Below are positions 1 to 7,582 of a stretch of DNA of 64,000 bases, in pieces. This stretch comes from Kitasatospora setae KM-6054. Lineage in GTDB: Bacteria; Actinomycetota; Actinomycetes; Streptomycetales; Streptomycetaceae. The position numbers and the translations under genes were made by a program. The notes below the pieces were generated by a model. The model worked only from the letters and a program-made list of their open reading frames with translations. It did not search any database and was not told the DNA's origin. Position 1 is the first letter of the stretch; every line of letters begins with the position of its first letter. The DNA is taken from NCBI RefSeq assembly GCF_000269985.1, contig NC_016109.1:4154001-4218000 (forward strand), read 5' to 3'.

Positions 1-3000
1 GCACCGCCCTCGGCCTCCGGCTCGACGTCCGCCCCCGCCCCCGCTCCCGGCTTCGACACGGCGGGCGCAGCGGACGGCGACGGTGCCGGCGACAGGGACG
101 GGGTCGAGGCCGGAGCCCGGACGGGCGACGGCGTGGCGGACAGGACCGTCGCGGCGGGCGAAGCCTTCCGAGTCGCACTCGGACCCACCACGGACGGCGT
201 ACCGACCGGCACCGGCGTCCCCGAAGCCGACGGCCGCCCGGTCCCGGACGGCGCCCCCCGCCCCGGCGCGACCGCCGCGGGCTCGACCGGCCGGTCCGGC
301 ACCCCGGGAGGCGCGGGCACCGCGGCGACCTGACCGTCCATCGGCTCGACCACCGACGGCACCGGCACCCGGACCACCTCCGACGGCACCGGCACCCCGG
401 GCGCCCCGGACACGTCCGGCACCGCAGGCAGCGCAGGAGCGGACGGGACCGACGGAACCGCAGGGACCGGAACCGACGGACTCGACGGCGCGGACGGCGC
501 CCCCACCACCGGCACCACGACCGGCAGCACGTCCGGCGGCACCGGCAGCGCCGGCTCGGCCACCGCCTCCGAGGCGGACGGAGACGGCGAAACGGACGGG
601 GAAGCCGAAGGCGACGCGGACGCACTCGGCGAAACGGAAGCCGACGGCGACGGGCTCGGCGCCCCGGACGGCTCCCCTGCCACCGGCACCACGATCGGCA
701 GCACATCCGGCGGCACCGGCACCGACTCGGCCGCCGTCTCCGAGGCGGACGGGGACGGCGACGCGGACGGGGAGACAGCGGCAGCGGAGGACGGGGACGC
801 ACTCGACGAGGCGGAGACCGACGGCGAGGCACTCACGGACGCGGACGGCGAGGGCACCGGACCGGCCGTCGGATCGTCCTGGCCGTCCATCGGCGGCACC
901 ACGATCGGCAGCACCGGCACGTCCGGCGTCTCCGGCGTCTCCGGCACCGTCGGCACTGCCGGGGACGGCAGCGCTGACGGCAAGGCGGGCACCGGGACCG
1001 ACGGCGAGAGCGACGGCGACGCGCTCGACGGCATGTCCGACACCACCACGGCCGGCGAGGCCGTTTCGCTCACCCCCGCACTCGCACTCGGGCTCACACT
1101 CGGGCTCGCACTCGCACTCGGGCTCGTACTCCCGCCCCCGCCCCCGCCCGTAGCCGTCGCCGCGACGTGGACCCGCACCGGGTCGCCCGGGGTGCCGTTG
1201 CCCGCCGGGTCGGTCGCGGTGGGGAGGAGGGTGAGGTCGCCGGGGGCGAGGTCGCGGGCGGGGGTGCAGAACCAGGTGCCGTCGGGGGTGGTGACGGCGC
1301 TGCAGGCGGTGGTGCGTTCGTCGCCGTGGCCGGTGGTGGCGGTGACGGTGACGGTGGTGCCGGGTTCGGCGCGGCCGGTGAGCTTGGGGCGGGCGGTGTG
1401 CAGGAGGTCGCCACTGCCGGGGGAGGTGAGGCGGGGGCGGTCGGGGGCGGTGGTGTCGACGGTGAGGGCGACGGCCTTGCCGTCGGAGCGGTTGCCGGCG
1501 TCGTCGACGGCGTGCGGGGTGAGCTGGTGCGGGCCGTCGGCGAGGTTCTCGACCGGGAGGCAGGACCAGGTGCCGTCGGCGGCGACGGCGGTGGAGCAGA
1601 GTTCGCCGCCGCCGCGGCTGCCGGCGTCCGCGGTGACGGTGACGGTGGAGCCGGGTTCGCCGAGGCCGGTGAGCAGCAGGCCGGGGTCGTTGGTGTAGGC
1701 GGGCAGGGTGAGGACGGGGGCGGTGGGCGGGGTGGTGCGGACGGTCAGCCGGAGTTCGTCGCCGCGCAGCACGATGCCGCCGCGGGTGGTCTCGACCGGG
1801 ACGAGGGTGTGGGTGCCCTCGGCGAGCGCGCGGTCGGGGCGGCAGTTCCACGAGCCGTCGCTGCCGGCCTTGGCCGTGCACAGGGTGGTGCCGTTCTCCT
1901 GGACGGCGATGCTCGCCCCGGCGACCGCGCCGTCGCCGCGGAACTCGGGGCGGGGCTCGCGGGTGGTGGTGCCGGGGAGCGGGAGGGAGACCTGGGGCTT
2001 GGCGGCGCCGATCGCGATGCCGACCTTCTGGTCGATGACCTGGCCGGAGTCGGCGAAGCCGCCGGGGAGGACCAGTTGGGCGCCGCCGCGGGCCAGCCGC
2101 AGCCGGACCCAGGTGTCGCCGCCGGTCGCCCCGGCCGGGACCTGCCACTCCAGGGCGGCGTGGTCCGCCCCGGCGGGGACGTCGGCCTGCACCCGCTCCA
2201 GCGGGTCGAAGCGGCCGTTGTGGTCGAAGTCGATCCAGCCGGCCAGCACGGCGGCGGCGCCGCCCGCGTTGACCGGCACGTCCAGGTGGTAGTAGCGGCC
2301 GACGGCGGTCTCGGCGGGGAAGACCAGCGTCGGGTCGGCGCCCTGGTACTCGGCGCGGCCGGGCTGGAGCAGCGGCGGGGGCGGGCTGGCCCAGGGGCTG
2401 CGGCGGCCCTGGCCGCCGTCGAGTTCCACGCTGGGGGCGACCGGGCCGGCGTCGGGCGGCGGCGCGGGCGGGCCGGGCGGCGGGCCGGGCTGCAGCGGCT
2501 CCTCGACGGCCTGGGCGAGGCCGGGCCGGGAGCGGGTCGTGGTGGTGGCGGCGTCCTGGCCGAGGAACAGGTCGGAGACCAGGTGCGAGACGTTCCCGTA
2601 CGCCTGCGGGGCGCTGCCGAGGCCCTCGTCGAGGGTGACGGTGTACGCCTGGCGGAGCGGGGCGGGCGGGGTGGTGGAGCCGTCCTGGGCGGTGGAGCGC
2701 TGCTCGACCCGGAGCGACACGGTGGAGACGGTGCCGGCCAGTTCGAGGGTGCCGCTGCCGTCGGCCGAGCCGTCCGGGCCGGCGTCGGGGGCGGGGGCGA
2801 GCTCGCCGGAGCCGACCGTCCAGCCGCGCCAGGCGGTGCGGCCGACCAGGGCGGGGGCGGCGGGGCTGCCGCCGGTGACGGTCAGCCGGGTGCTGGTGCC
2901 GGTGCTGCCGTCCTTCGAGGTGGCCGTCGCGCTCAGGCCGCTGACGTGCAGCCGGGGGTTGCGGACCGGGCGGGAGAAGGAGAGTTGGAGGGTGCCGAGG

Positions 3001-3383
3001 GTGTGCCAGGAGCTGTCGGCGCGCGGGCGGCGCTCGGCGGCCAGGAAGGTTTCGGCCGGGTCGCCGGGGCGGATGCCGTCGGTGTAGGGGCTGCTGCCGC
3101 CGCCGGAGCGGTCGGCGAGCCTGCCGGGGGCGGTGTCGACGCTCACCCCGGGGACGGCCGCGTAGTCGAACTGGACGGCCAGGCCGGAGGGCAGCACGGC
3201 GCGCCGCTCGGCGGACCAGGCGTCCGGGGTCTGCTGGGCGGCCGTCGGCGGGGCGCCGAGGCCGGCGAGCAGGCCGGCCGCGAGCAGGGCGGCGGTGCGC
3301 CGCCCGATCCCGGAACGCGGCCGGTCACGGTCGGCCGGGCGGGCGTCGGGGGCCGGGGCCCGGTGCGGGAACTGTCGGCACAT
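1..3383 (-). CDS. Secreted Ser/Pro-rich surface protein with GEVED-like and Ig-like domains (C-terminus cut by window edge)
   Basis: The minus-strand frame is open from an ATG at 3383, preceded by GAGAGGAG, to the left edge, so the C-terminus is missing (more than 1,120 codons seen). The N-terminus has arginines followed by a hydrophobic stretch ending in an Ala-rich cleavage region, a probable signal peptide. A middle region with WIDFDHNGRFD resembles the GEVED domain of cell-surface proteins. Three Ig-like beta modules follow, each with a DG(S/T)W core and Cys residues (about 1170-2040). The last visible kilobase encodes Ser-Pro-Ser-Ala and Val-Pro repeats, typical of wall-spanning stalks. 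Role inferred: exported, possibly wall-attached surface or adhesin-like protein. A sortase or membrane anchor would lie outside the window. The similar long frame on the plus strand is its mirror. Confidence 0.82.
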   Translation of the reverse strand, partial: MCRQFPHRAPAPDARPADRDRPRSGIGRRTAALLAAGLLAGLGAPPTAAQQTPDAWSAERRAVLPSGLAVQFDYAAVPGVSVDTAPGRLADRSGGGSSPYTDGIRPGDPAETFLAAERRPRADSSWHTLGTLQLSFSRPVRNPRLHVSGLSATATSKDGSTGTSTRLTVTGGSPAAPALVGRTAWRGWTVGSGELAPAPDAGPDGSADGSGTLELAGTVSTVSLRVEQRSTAQDGSTTPPAPLRQAYTVTLDEGLGSAPQAYGNVSHLVSDLFLGQDAATTTTRSRPGLAQAVEEPLQPGPPPGPPAPPPDAGPVAPSVELDGGQGRRSPWASPPPPLLQPGRAEYQGADPTLVFPAETAVGRYYHLDVPVNAGGAAAVLAGWIDFDHNGRFDPLERVQADVPAGADHAALEWQVPAGATGGDTWVRLRLARGGAQLVLPGGFADSGQVIDQKVGIAIGAAKPQVSLPLPGTTTREPRPEFRGDGAVAGASIAVQENGTTLCTAKAGSDGSWNCRPDRALAEGTHTLVPVETTRGGIVLRGDELRLTVRTTPPTAPVLTLPAYTNDPGLLLTGLGEPGSTVTVTADAGSRGGGELCSTAVAADGTWSCLPVENLADGPHQLTPHAVDDAGNRSDGKAVALTVDTTAPDRPRLTSPGSGDLLHTARPKLTGRAEPGTTVTVTATTGHGDERTTACSAVTTPDGTWFCTPARDLAPGDLTLLPTATDPAGNGTPGDPVRVHVAATATGGGGGGSTSPSASASPSVSPSASAGVSETASPAVVVSDMPSSASPSLSPSVPVPALPSALPSPAVPTVPETPETPDVPVLPIVVPPMDGQDDPTAGPVPSPSASVSASPSVSASSSASPSSAAAVSPSASPSPSASETAAESVPVPPDVLPIVVPVAGEPSGAPSPSPSASVSPSASASPSASPSVSPSPSASEAVAEPALPVPPDVLPVVVPVVGAPSAPSSPSVPVPAVPSVPSAPALPAVPDVSGAPGVPVPSEVVRVPVPSVVEPMDGQVAAVPAPPGVPDRPVEPAAVAPGRGAPSGTGRPSASGTPVPVGTPSVVGPSATRKASPAATVLSATPSPVRAPASTPSLSPAPSPSAAPAVSKPGAGAGADVEPEAEGG

Positions 3384-3682
3384 CCGGCACTCCTCTCGGT
3401 GTCGTCGTCCGCCGCGATCGCGGTCCGATCGCCGCGTGCCCGAATGCTCATGACGATCCGACAAAAGGGAATCACGATCTGGTTTCGGTCATACCGCGAC
3501 ACCTGGTCATTTCCGCCTACACCACCCGATTGGTGGCCACTCGGTCAGCAGCATCGGGATACCCGTCCGACCCATCGTCAACTCCCGCGAACAGGCATCA
3601 ATCGGACGCTACCGCCCAGTTGTTGACTTCCGGTCAATCTTCTCTGTTCGAATTAGTGGGTTTATCAGTAGAGTCGGCGGGC
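3384..3682. promoter_or_regulatory. Divergent intergenic region between surface protein and globin genes
   Basis: About 300 bases without a convincing gene, less GC-rich than its flanks. It must hold the promoters for the leftward surface-protein gene and the rightward globin pair. The most defined element is the inverted repeat at 3623-3637, listed separately. An open frame runs through it in phase with the globin but has no ribosome binding site or globin-family sequence. Confidence 0.6.
3623..3637 (+). promoter_or_regulatory. Inverted repeat TTGAC-N5-GTCAA upstream of globin operon (putative operator or -35)
   Basis: A perfect 5-bp dyad, TTGAC ttccg GTCAA, lies 46 bases before the globin GTG start. 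Its left arm could also serve as a -35 hexamer, but no good -10 lies 16-18 bases downstream. Flavohaemoglobin operons in actinomycetes are often nitric-oxide controlled; that this is such a site is inference only. Confidence 0.35.
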
Positions 3683-4099
3683 GTGACGATTGATCCCACA
3701 CTCATCAAGAGCAGCTTCGCCGCCGTCGAGCCCCACGGCAGCGCGGTGACCGCCTACTTCTACACGCACCTGTTCGAACACAACCCGGACGTCCGCAAGC
3801 TCTTCGCCGAGCACCTGAACGAGCAGCAGGACCGCCTCTGGGCCGCCCTCGGCACCCTGGTCAACAAGCTCGACGACACCGACACCGTGGTCAACGTGCT
3901 CCAGGGCCTGGGCCGCCGGCACGCCGGCTACGGCGCCCTCCCCGAGCACTTCCCGGCCGTCGGCGCCAGCCTGCTCGCCGCCCTCGCGCACTTCGCCGGC
4001 GACGCCTGGACGCCGGAGACCGAGGCGTCCTGGACGGCGCTCTACGGTGTGGTCACCGAGGTCATGAGCGCGGCGCTGACCGAAGAAGCCGCGGGCTGA
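3683..4099 (+). CDS. Single-domain globin
   Basis: From GTG 3683 the product is 138 residues, the usual size of a lone globin domain. It aligns by eye with the globin part of the next gene: B10-type Tyr27 in AYFYTHLF, Gln48 near helix E, proximal His80 in RRHAGYG, and the PEHFPAVG motif. An upstream in-frame start would add 51 residues of non-globin sequence, so the later GTG is preferred, although its ribosome site (GAGTCGGCGG) is weak. The next gene starts 10 bases after the stop, so the two are probably co-transcribed. Likely role: oxygen or nitric oxide binding; with no reductase domain it would need a partner reductase, perhaps the neighbour. Confidence 0.85.
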   Translation: MTIDPTLIKSSFAAVEPHGSAVTAYFYTHLFEHNPDVRKLFAEHLNEQQDRLWAALGTLVNKLDDTDTVVNVLQGLGRRHAGYGALPEHFPAVGASLLAALAHFAGDAWTPETEASWTALYGVVTEVMSAALTEEAAG

Positions 4100-4109
4100 G
4101 AGCCCCCCG

Positions 4110-5309
4110 GTGCCCTTCGACCCCGCGGTCATCCGCGCCAGCTTCGCCGTCGTCGAGCGCCGCGCCGATCAGCTGACCAAGTTCTTCTACGCCCACCTGT
4201 TCACCAACAACCCCGGTGTCGAAGAGCTCTTCCCGGCCAGGCTCGCCGAACAGCGCGACCGCCTGTTCGCCGCGCTCACCCAACTGGTGACGCGGCTGGA
4301 GGAACCGGAGAAGCTCACCGGCTACCTGGCGGCACTCGGGCGCGACCACCGGAAGTTCCAGGCCGCGCCCGAGCACTACCCCGCCGTCGGCGCCAGCCTG
4401 ATCGCCGCGCTCAAGCACTTCTCCGGCCACTCCTGGACCCAGGAGGTCGAGAAGAGCTGGCTGGAAGCCTTCACCGTCATCTCCCAGGCCATGATCGACG
4501 CGGCCGCCGCCGTCCCCGACACCGTCCCGCGCTGGTGGGACGCCGAGGTCGTCGACCGCCGCCGCGCCACCCCGGACCTCGCGGTGCTCACCCTGCGGCC
4601 CGACCGGCCGTACCCCTACACCGCGGGCCAGTACCTGACCGCCTGCTCCGACCGCCGCCCCCAGGTCTGGCGGCCCTACTCCGTCGCGTGCGCCCCCCGC
4701 ACCGACAACACCCTGGAACTGCACGTCCGCCGGATCCCCGACGGACTGCTGTCCACCGCGCTGGTCAACGACGTCCGGCTCGGCGAAACCGTCCGGATCG
4801 GCCCGCCGCTCGGCGAGGCCGTGCTCGCCCCCGACTCCTACCGGCCGCTGCTGATGGTCGCCGCCGGCACCGGCTGGGCCCCGGTCAAGGCCCTGCTGGA
4901 ACAACTCGCCCAGGACGGCGGACGGCCCACCACGGTCTTCGTCGCCGCCCGCGGCGACGAGGACCAGTACGACCTGGCGGCCGTGCACGCCCTGGTCAAG
5001 GAACACCCCTGGCTGCACGCCGTGCTCGCCGCCCCCGAACGCGGCGGCTCCCGCGCCGAGGGCGTCCGACTGCTGCGCGAGGGGCTGCGCGCGTACGGGG
5101 ACTGCTCCGGCCACGACATCCACCTGGCCGGACCGCCCGACCTCGCCCCCGGCGTCGGCGCCCAACTCCTGGAGCAGGGCGCCGAATCCGCGTACCTCCG
5201 GCACGACCCGGCCACGCCCACCTTCAACCGCAGCCGCCCGCTCACCCCCGCGGAGTGGTTCCTCGAAGAACGCGACGTGCCCTGGATCAACCGGACCGAA
5301 CTCGGCTGA
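4110..5309 (+). CDS. hmp: Flavohaemoglobin / nitric oxide dioxygenase
   Basis: 399 residues. The N-terminal globin domain (about 1-135) has Tyr27, Gln48 and proximal His80. The C-terminal ferredoxin-NADP reductase-like part has the FAD motif RPYS (188-191), a nucleotide-binding GTGWAP (253-258) and a C-terminal NRSRPLTPAEWFLEE segment. This matches the usual globin-FAD-NAD layout of Hmp enzymes, which convert NO plus O2 to nitrate with NAD(P)H. It starts at GTG 4110, ten bases after the single-domain globin, and is convergent with the graspetide operon. The class motifs are clear; the physiological role in NO detoxification is inferred from the family. Confidence 0.93.
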   Translation: MPFDPAVIRASFAVVERRADQLTKFFYAHLFTNNPGVEELFPARLAEQRDRLFAALTQLVTRLEEPEKLTGYLAALGRDHRKFQAAPEHYPAVGASLIAALKHFSGHSWTQEVEKSWLEAFTVISQAMIDAAAAVPDTVPRWWDAEVVDRRRATPDLAVLTLRPDRPYPYTAGQYLTACSDRRPQVWRPYSVACAPRTDNTLELHVRRIPDGLLSTALVNDVRLGETVRIGPPLGEAVLAPDSYRPLLMVAAGTGWAPVKALLEQLAQDGGRPTTVFVAARGDEDQYDLAAVHALVKEHPWLHAVLAAPERGGSRAEGVRLLREGLRAYGDCSGHDIHLAGPPDLAPGVGAQLLEQGAESAYLRHDPATPTFNRSRPLTPAEWFLEERDVPWINRTELG

Positions 5310-5367
5310 CGCCGCTCCTGCCGCCCCCCGTTGTGGTGGTCGGGGGGCGGCAGGACCGGCGACACCG

Positions 5368-6354
5368 TCAGTTCCGCGCCCCCGCCCCCGGGGCGCCGGC
5401 CAGCCAGTCCACCACCGCCCGGGTCACCGGCGCCCCGGTCTCGTTCTCGACCCCGAGGTACTGGCCCGAGGGATTGCACTCCAGGAACCACCAGCGGTCC
5501 GCCGCGTCGACCATGAAGTCGAAGCAGCCGTAGTTCAACCCCATCACCCGCATGTACCGGTGGATGCTCCGGGCGAGCCCCGCCGGGGTGTCGATCAGCG
5601 TGGTCACCAGCTGGTCCGTGCCCTGGTACTGCCGCCAGTCGACCGCGCCGTCCGCCGTCGGGGAGTCCAGCCGGGCGGTGAAGACCCGGTCGCCCACCAC
5701 AGTCACCCGGGCCTCGTACCGCGGCCTGATCCGCCGCTGGAACTGGCAGACCGCGCCCCGCACGCTCTCGTCCAGCTCCGCCGTGGAGACCGCCCGGGTG
5801 TAGAGCGCCATCGCCTGCCAGCCGCCGCGCTCCGGCGCGCCGCGCAGCGGCTTGTACACCGCCTCGCCCTGCGCGCCGACGAACCGCCGCGCCCCGGAGA
5901 CGGTGTTGCCGAACAGCGTCGGCGGCACCGCGAAACCGCAGGCCGCCGCGGTCGCCAGCTGGTAGCCCTTGAGCCCCGCCGTCCGGTTGCGGTCGGGACG
6001 GTTGGCCCAGCGCACCCCCGGCAGGCCGAACAGCACGCCGTACAGGCCCTCGTGGTTCTCCCGGGCGGCCCACTGGTAGGTCCGGTAGGCGTCGGGGTCC
6101 GTCGGACTGCCGAGGACCCGCGGGCTGTTCGGGCGGCGCACGTAGACCGCGGTGATGTCGTCGACCAGCACGCTGTGGTGCGCCGTGAAGATCCGGCCCC
6201 GCCAGGCCCGGCCGGAGTGCTCGGCCTCGATCGCGACGCCCTCCGGGAGGTCGCCGGGGTCGAGCCGCACCACGCCGACCGCCCTGGCCCGCAATCCCTT
6301 GATCACCCGGTCCGCGGTGGGATCGAGTCTGTTCGTCAGTACCAGGACGGTCAT
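5368..6354 (-). CDS. ATP-grasp ribosomal peptide maturase (graspetide ligase, SAV_5884-like)
   Basis: 328 residues, ATG at 6354 with AAGGA upstream. It opens with a Rossmann-like strand (MTVLVLTNRLDPTAD) and has ATP-grasp features: KGYQ, a central VYKPLRG, a TVVGDRVFTARLDS strand, and the metal-binding end MRVMGLNYGCFDFMVD then WWFLECNPSGQYLGVE. That ending is typical of peptide maturases that form side-chain ester or amide links (omega-ester peptides). The 60-residue precursor gene lies 48 bases upstream on the same strand. The methyltransferase that usually follows in the actinobacterial version of this operon is absent: the next gene is the convergent flavohaemoglobin. Confidence 0.88.
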   Translation of the reverse strand: MTVLVLTNRLDPTADRVIKGLRARAVGVVRLDPGDLPEGVAIEAEHSGRAWRGRIFTAHHSVLVDDITAVYVRRPNSPRVLGSPTDPDAYRTYQWAARENHEGLYGVLFGLPGVRWANRPDRNRTAGLKGYQLATAAACGFAVPPTLFGNTVSGARRFVGAQGEAVYKPLRGAPERGGWQAMALYTRAVSTAELDESVRGAVCQFQRRIRPRYEARVTVVGDRVFTARLDSPTADGAVDWRQYQGTDQLVTTLIDTPAGLARSIHRYMRVMGLNYGCFDFMVDAADRWWFLECNPSGQYLGVENETGAPVTRAVVDWLAGAPGAGARN

Positions 6355-6402
6355 CGTGGGTCCTTCGGGGTGAATGACGGGACGACGGAACCGGACGGCC
6401 GG

Positions 6403-6585
6403 TCAGGCGTCGCCGTCCTCCGAGTTGATCAGGGTCGTGGTGTGCGTGGTGTACCCGAGCCCCTCCGCCTCGTCGGCGGGCACCGCGCCGAACCAGCCGA
6501 GCTGGGCGACCGGGTCGTACCGGTAGCCGCCCGCGCACACGTCCGGAGCGTCCACGACCCGGGCCTCCCGCATGCCGAACAACAT
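6403..6585 (-). CDS. Putative ATP-grasp target RiPP precursor (graspetide precursor)
   Basis: 60 residues, ATG at 6585 with a strong AAGGAGG nine bases upstream. The leader holds YRYDPVAQLGWFG (residues 21-33), resembling the conserved leader of actinobacterial ATP-grasp targets. The C-terminus TTHTTTLINSEDGDA supplies five Thr and one Ser (positions 46-55) followed by Glu56, Asp57 and Asp59, the expected donors and acceptors for side-chain ester crosslinks. It is first in a two-gene operon with the maturase. No protease or transporter gene is adjacent, so leader removal and export must use genes elsewhere. Ring topology cannot be deduced from sequence alone. Confidence 0.85.
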   Translation of the reverse strand: MLFGMREARVVDAPDVCAGGYRYDPVAQLGWFGAVPADEAEGLGYTTHTTTLINSEDGDA

Positions 6586-6762
6586 GAGTCCGCCTCCTTC
6601 GCACCTGGCCCCGCCGACGCGAACGCACCCGGAACGGACCCGGAGCGGAAAGGAGATGACGGACGGTCAGCACCTGCCCGATCCGGCCGCCCGGAACGGG
6701 GCCGCCGACACCGCCGCGGCTGCGGGCGGTGGCCTCACCAGATTCCAGCTGATGCATTAACT

Positions 6763-6780
6763 TGTCAAGGAGTAGGTCAA
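6763..6780 (-). promoter_or_regulatory. Putative promoter or operator of graspetide operon: two TTGAC elements 12 bases apart
   Basis: Read on the minus strand, TTGACC (6780-6775) and TTGACA (6768-6763) form a direct repeat with a 12-base period about 180 bases upstream of the precursor start, in a locally AT-richer patch. TTGACA followed 17 bases later by GAATCT is a possible but weak promoter. The spacing could equally suit a two-half-site activator. Confidence 0.3.
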
Positions 6781-6829
6781 ACCTCACCATGCGTAGTCAC
6801 TCGAGAGGCTGAAACGGGCCGGGAAACGA

Positions 6830-6861
6830 CGAAGGCCCCGGGTGGGTACCCGGGGCCTTCG
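6830..6861 (-). terminator. Hairpin terminator downstream of tRNA-Arg pair
   Basis: Perfect 14-bp stem (arm CGAAGGCCCCGGGT) with a four-base GGGT loop, immediately 3' of the tRNA-Arg genes on the minus strand. It lacks a long T run, as is common for terminators in this group. Confidence 0.75.
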
Positions 6862-6866
6862 GCTGG

Positions 6867-6939
6867 TGCGCTCAGCAGGATTCGAACCTGCAACCTCTTG
6901 ATCCGTAGTCAAGTGCTCTATCCGTTGAGCTATGAGCGC
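6867..6939 (-). tRNA. tRNA-Arg(ACG), copy 1
   Basis: 73-base cloverleaf on the minus strand. Acceptor stem GCGCTCA/TGAGCGC, D-loop AGCTCAACGGATAGAGC, anticodon loop CTACGGA (anticodon ACG), T-loop GGTTCGAATCC, discriminator A. CCA is genome-encoded (complement of 6864-6866). Identical over its full length to the second copy. Confidence 0.97.
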
Positions 6940-6977
6940 TCGGACGGATCCTTGCGGAACCGCGAGCGGAGTTGTGG

Positions 6978-7050
6978 TGCGCTCAGCAGGATTCGAACCT
7001 GCAACCTCTTGATCCGTAGTCAAGTGCTCTATCCGTTGAGCTATGAGCGC
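6978..7050 (-). tRNA. tRNA-Arg(ACG), copy 2
   Basis: Identical 73-base tRNA with anticodon ACG and encoded CCA (complement of 6975-6977). The copies repeat with a 111-base period and probably share one transcript ending at the 6830-6861 hairpin. Confidence 0.97.
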
Positions 7051-7248
7051 TCGCCCCGGCGGACTGGCCTCCTGGGCGGTGCGGGGACAACATTACATGA
7101 CCGTCGACCAGGGGCGAAATTGATTGCCGCCGACCCCGCCGGGCCCCGCCCCGGCCCCGCCGGCGCCCCCGTCAAGGGCGCCTCCGCCGGGCGCCCCGGT
7201 GAACATTCGGCAACGGTCGGGGCACGGTCCGGGCGGGCCGGAGACGAC

Positions 7249-7283
7249 GGGAGCCCCGTCGGTCAGTGACCGACGGGGCTCCC
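7249..7283 (-). terminator. Hairpin terminator downstream of tRNA-Ser(GCT)
   Basis: Near-perfect long dyad with arm GGGAGCCCCGTCGGTCA and its complement centred on base 7266, directly 3' of the tRNA-Ser gene on the minus strand. Confidence 0.75.
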
Positions 7284-7290
7284 GGTGAAG

Positions 7291-7381
7291 CGGAGGCGGA
7301 GGGATTTGAACCCTCGATGGACGATAAAGCCCAAACCGCATTAGCAGTGCGGCGCCATAGACCGGACTAGGCGACGCCTCC
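7291..7381 (-). tRNA. tRNA-Ser(GCT)
   Basis: 91 bases with the long variable arm of serine tRNAs. Acceptor stem GGAGGCG/CGCCTCC, anticodon loop CTGCTAA (anticodon GCT), T-loop GGTTCAAATCC, discriminator G, no encoded CCA. Confidence 0.96.
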
Positions 7382-7582
7382 AACAGCCGGACCGCCACCG
7401 GTACTCCGGTGCGTTCCGTGCGACTGCGATGATGCCACAGCCAACGGCCCCGGCACCAACCACCACAACGATACTGGCCGGGTCGACCACGGCGCAAAGA
7501 AGAATGAGATACTTCGGTCTCCGAGGAGAGCCAGAGCCGCCCGTGGCAGCGGCGGCCCGAAGCCGTGAGGAGACCTGTCGAC

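Noticed and set aside
1167-3626. Long plus-strand open frame (819 codons) rich in Gly, Ala and Arg
   Set aside because: It mirrors the minus-strand surface protein; the minus strand has the signal peptide, domain motifs and ribosome site, while the plus frame is compositionally low-complexity.
6572-6760. Short plus-strand frame divergent from the graspetide precursor
   Set aside because: It overlaps the precursor start, has no ribosome site, and covers the region best explained as the operon promoter.
6867-7050. Duplicated tRNA-Arg genes as a possible integration scar
   Set aside because: Both copies are complete, identical and share a terminator; no integrase, partial tRNA fragment or foreign sequence lies between or beside them. 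Simple tandem duplication is enough.
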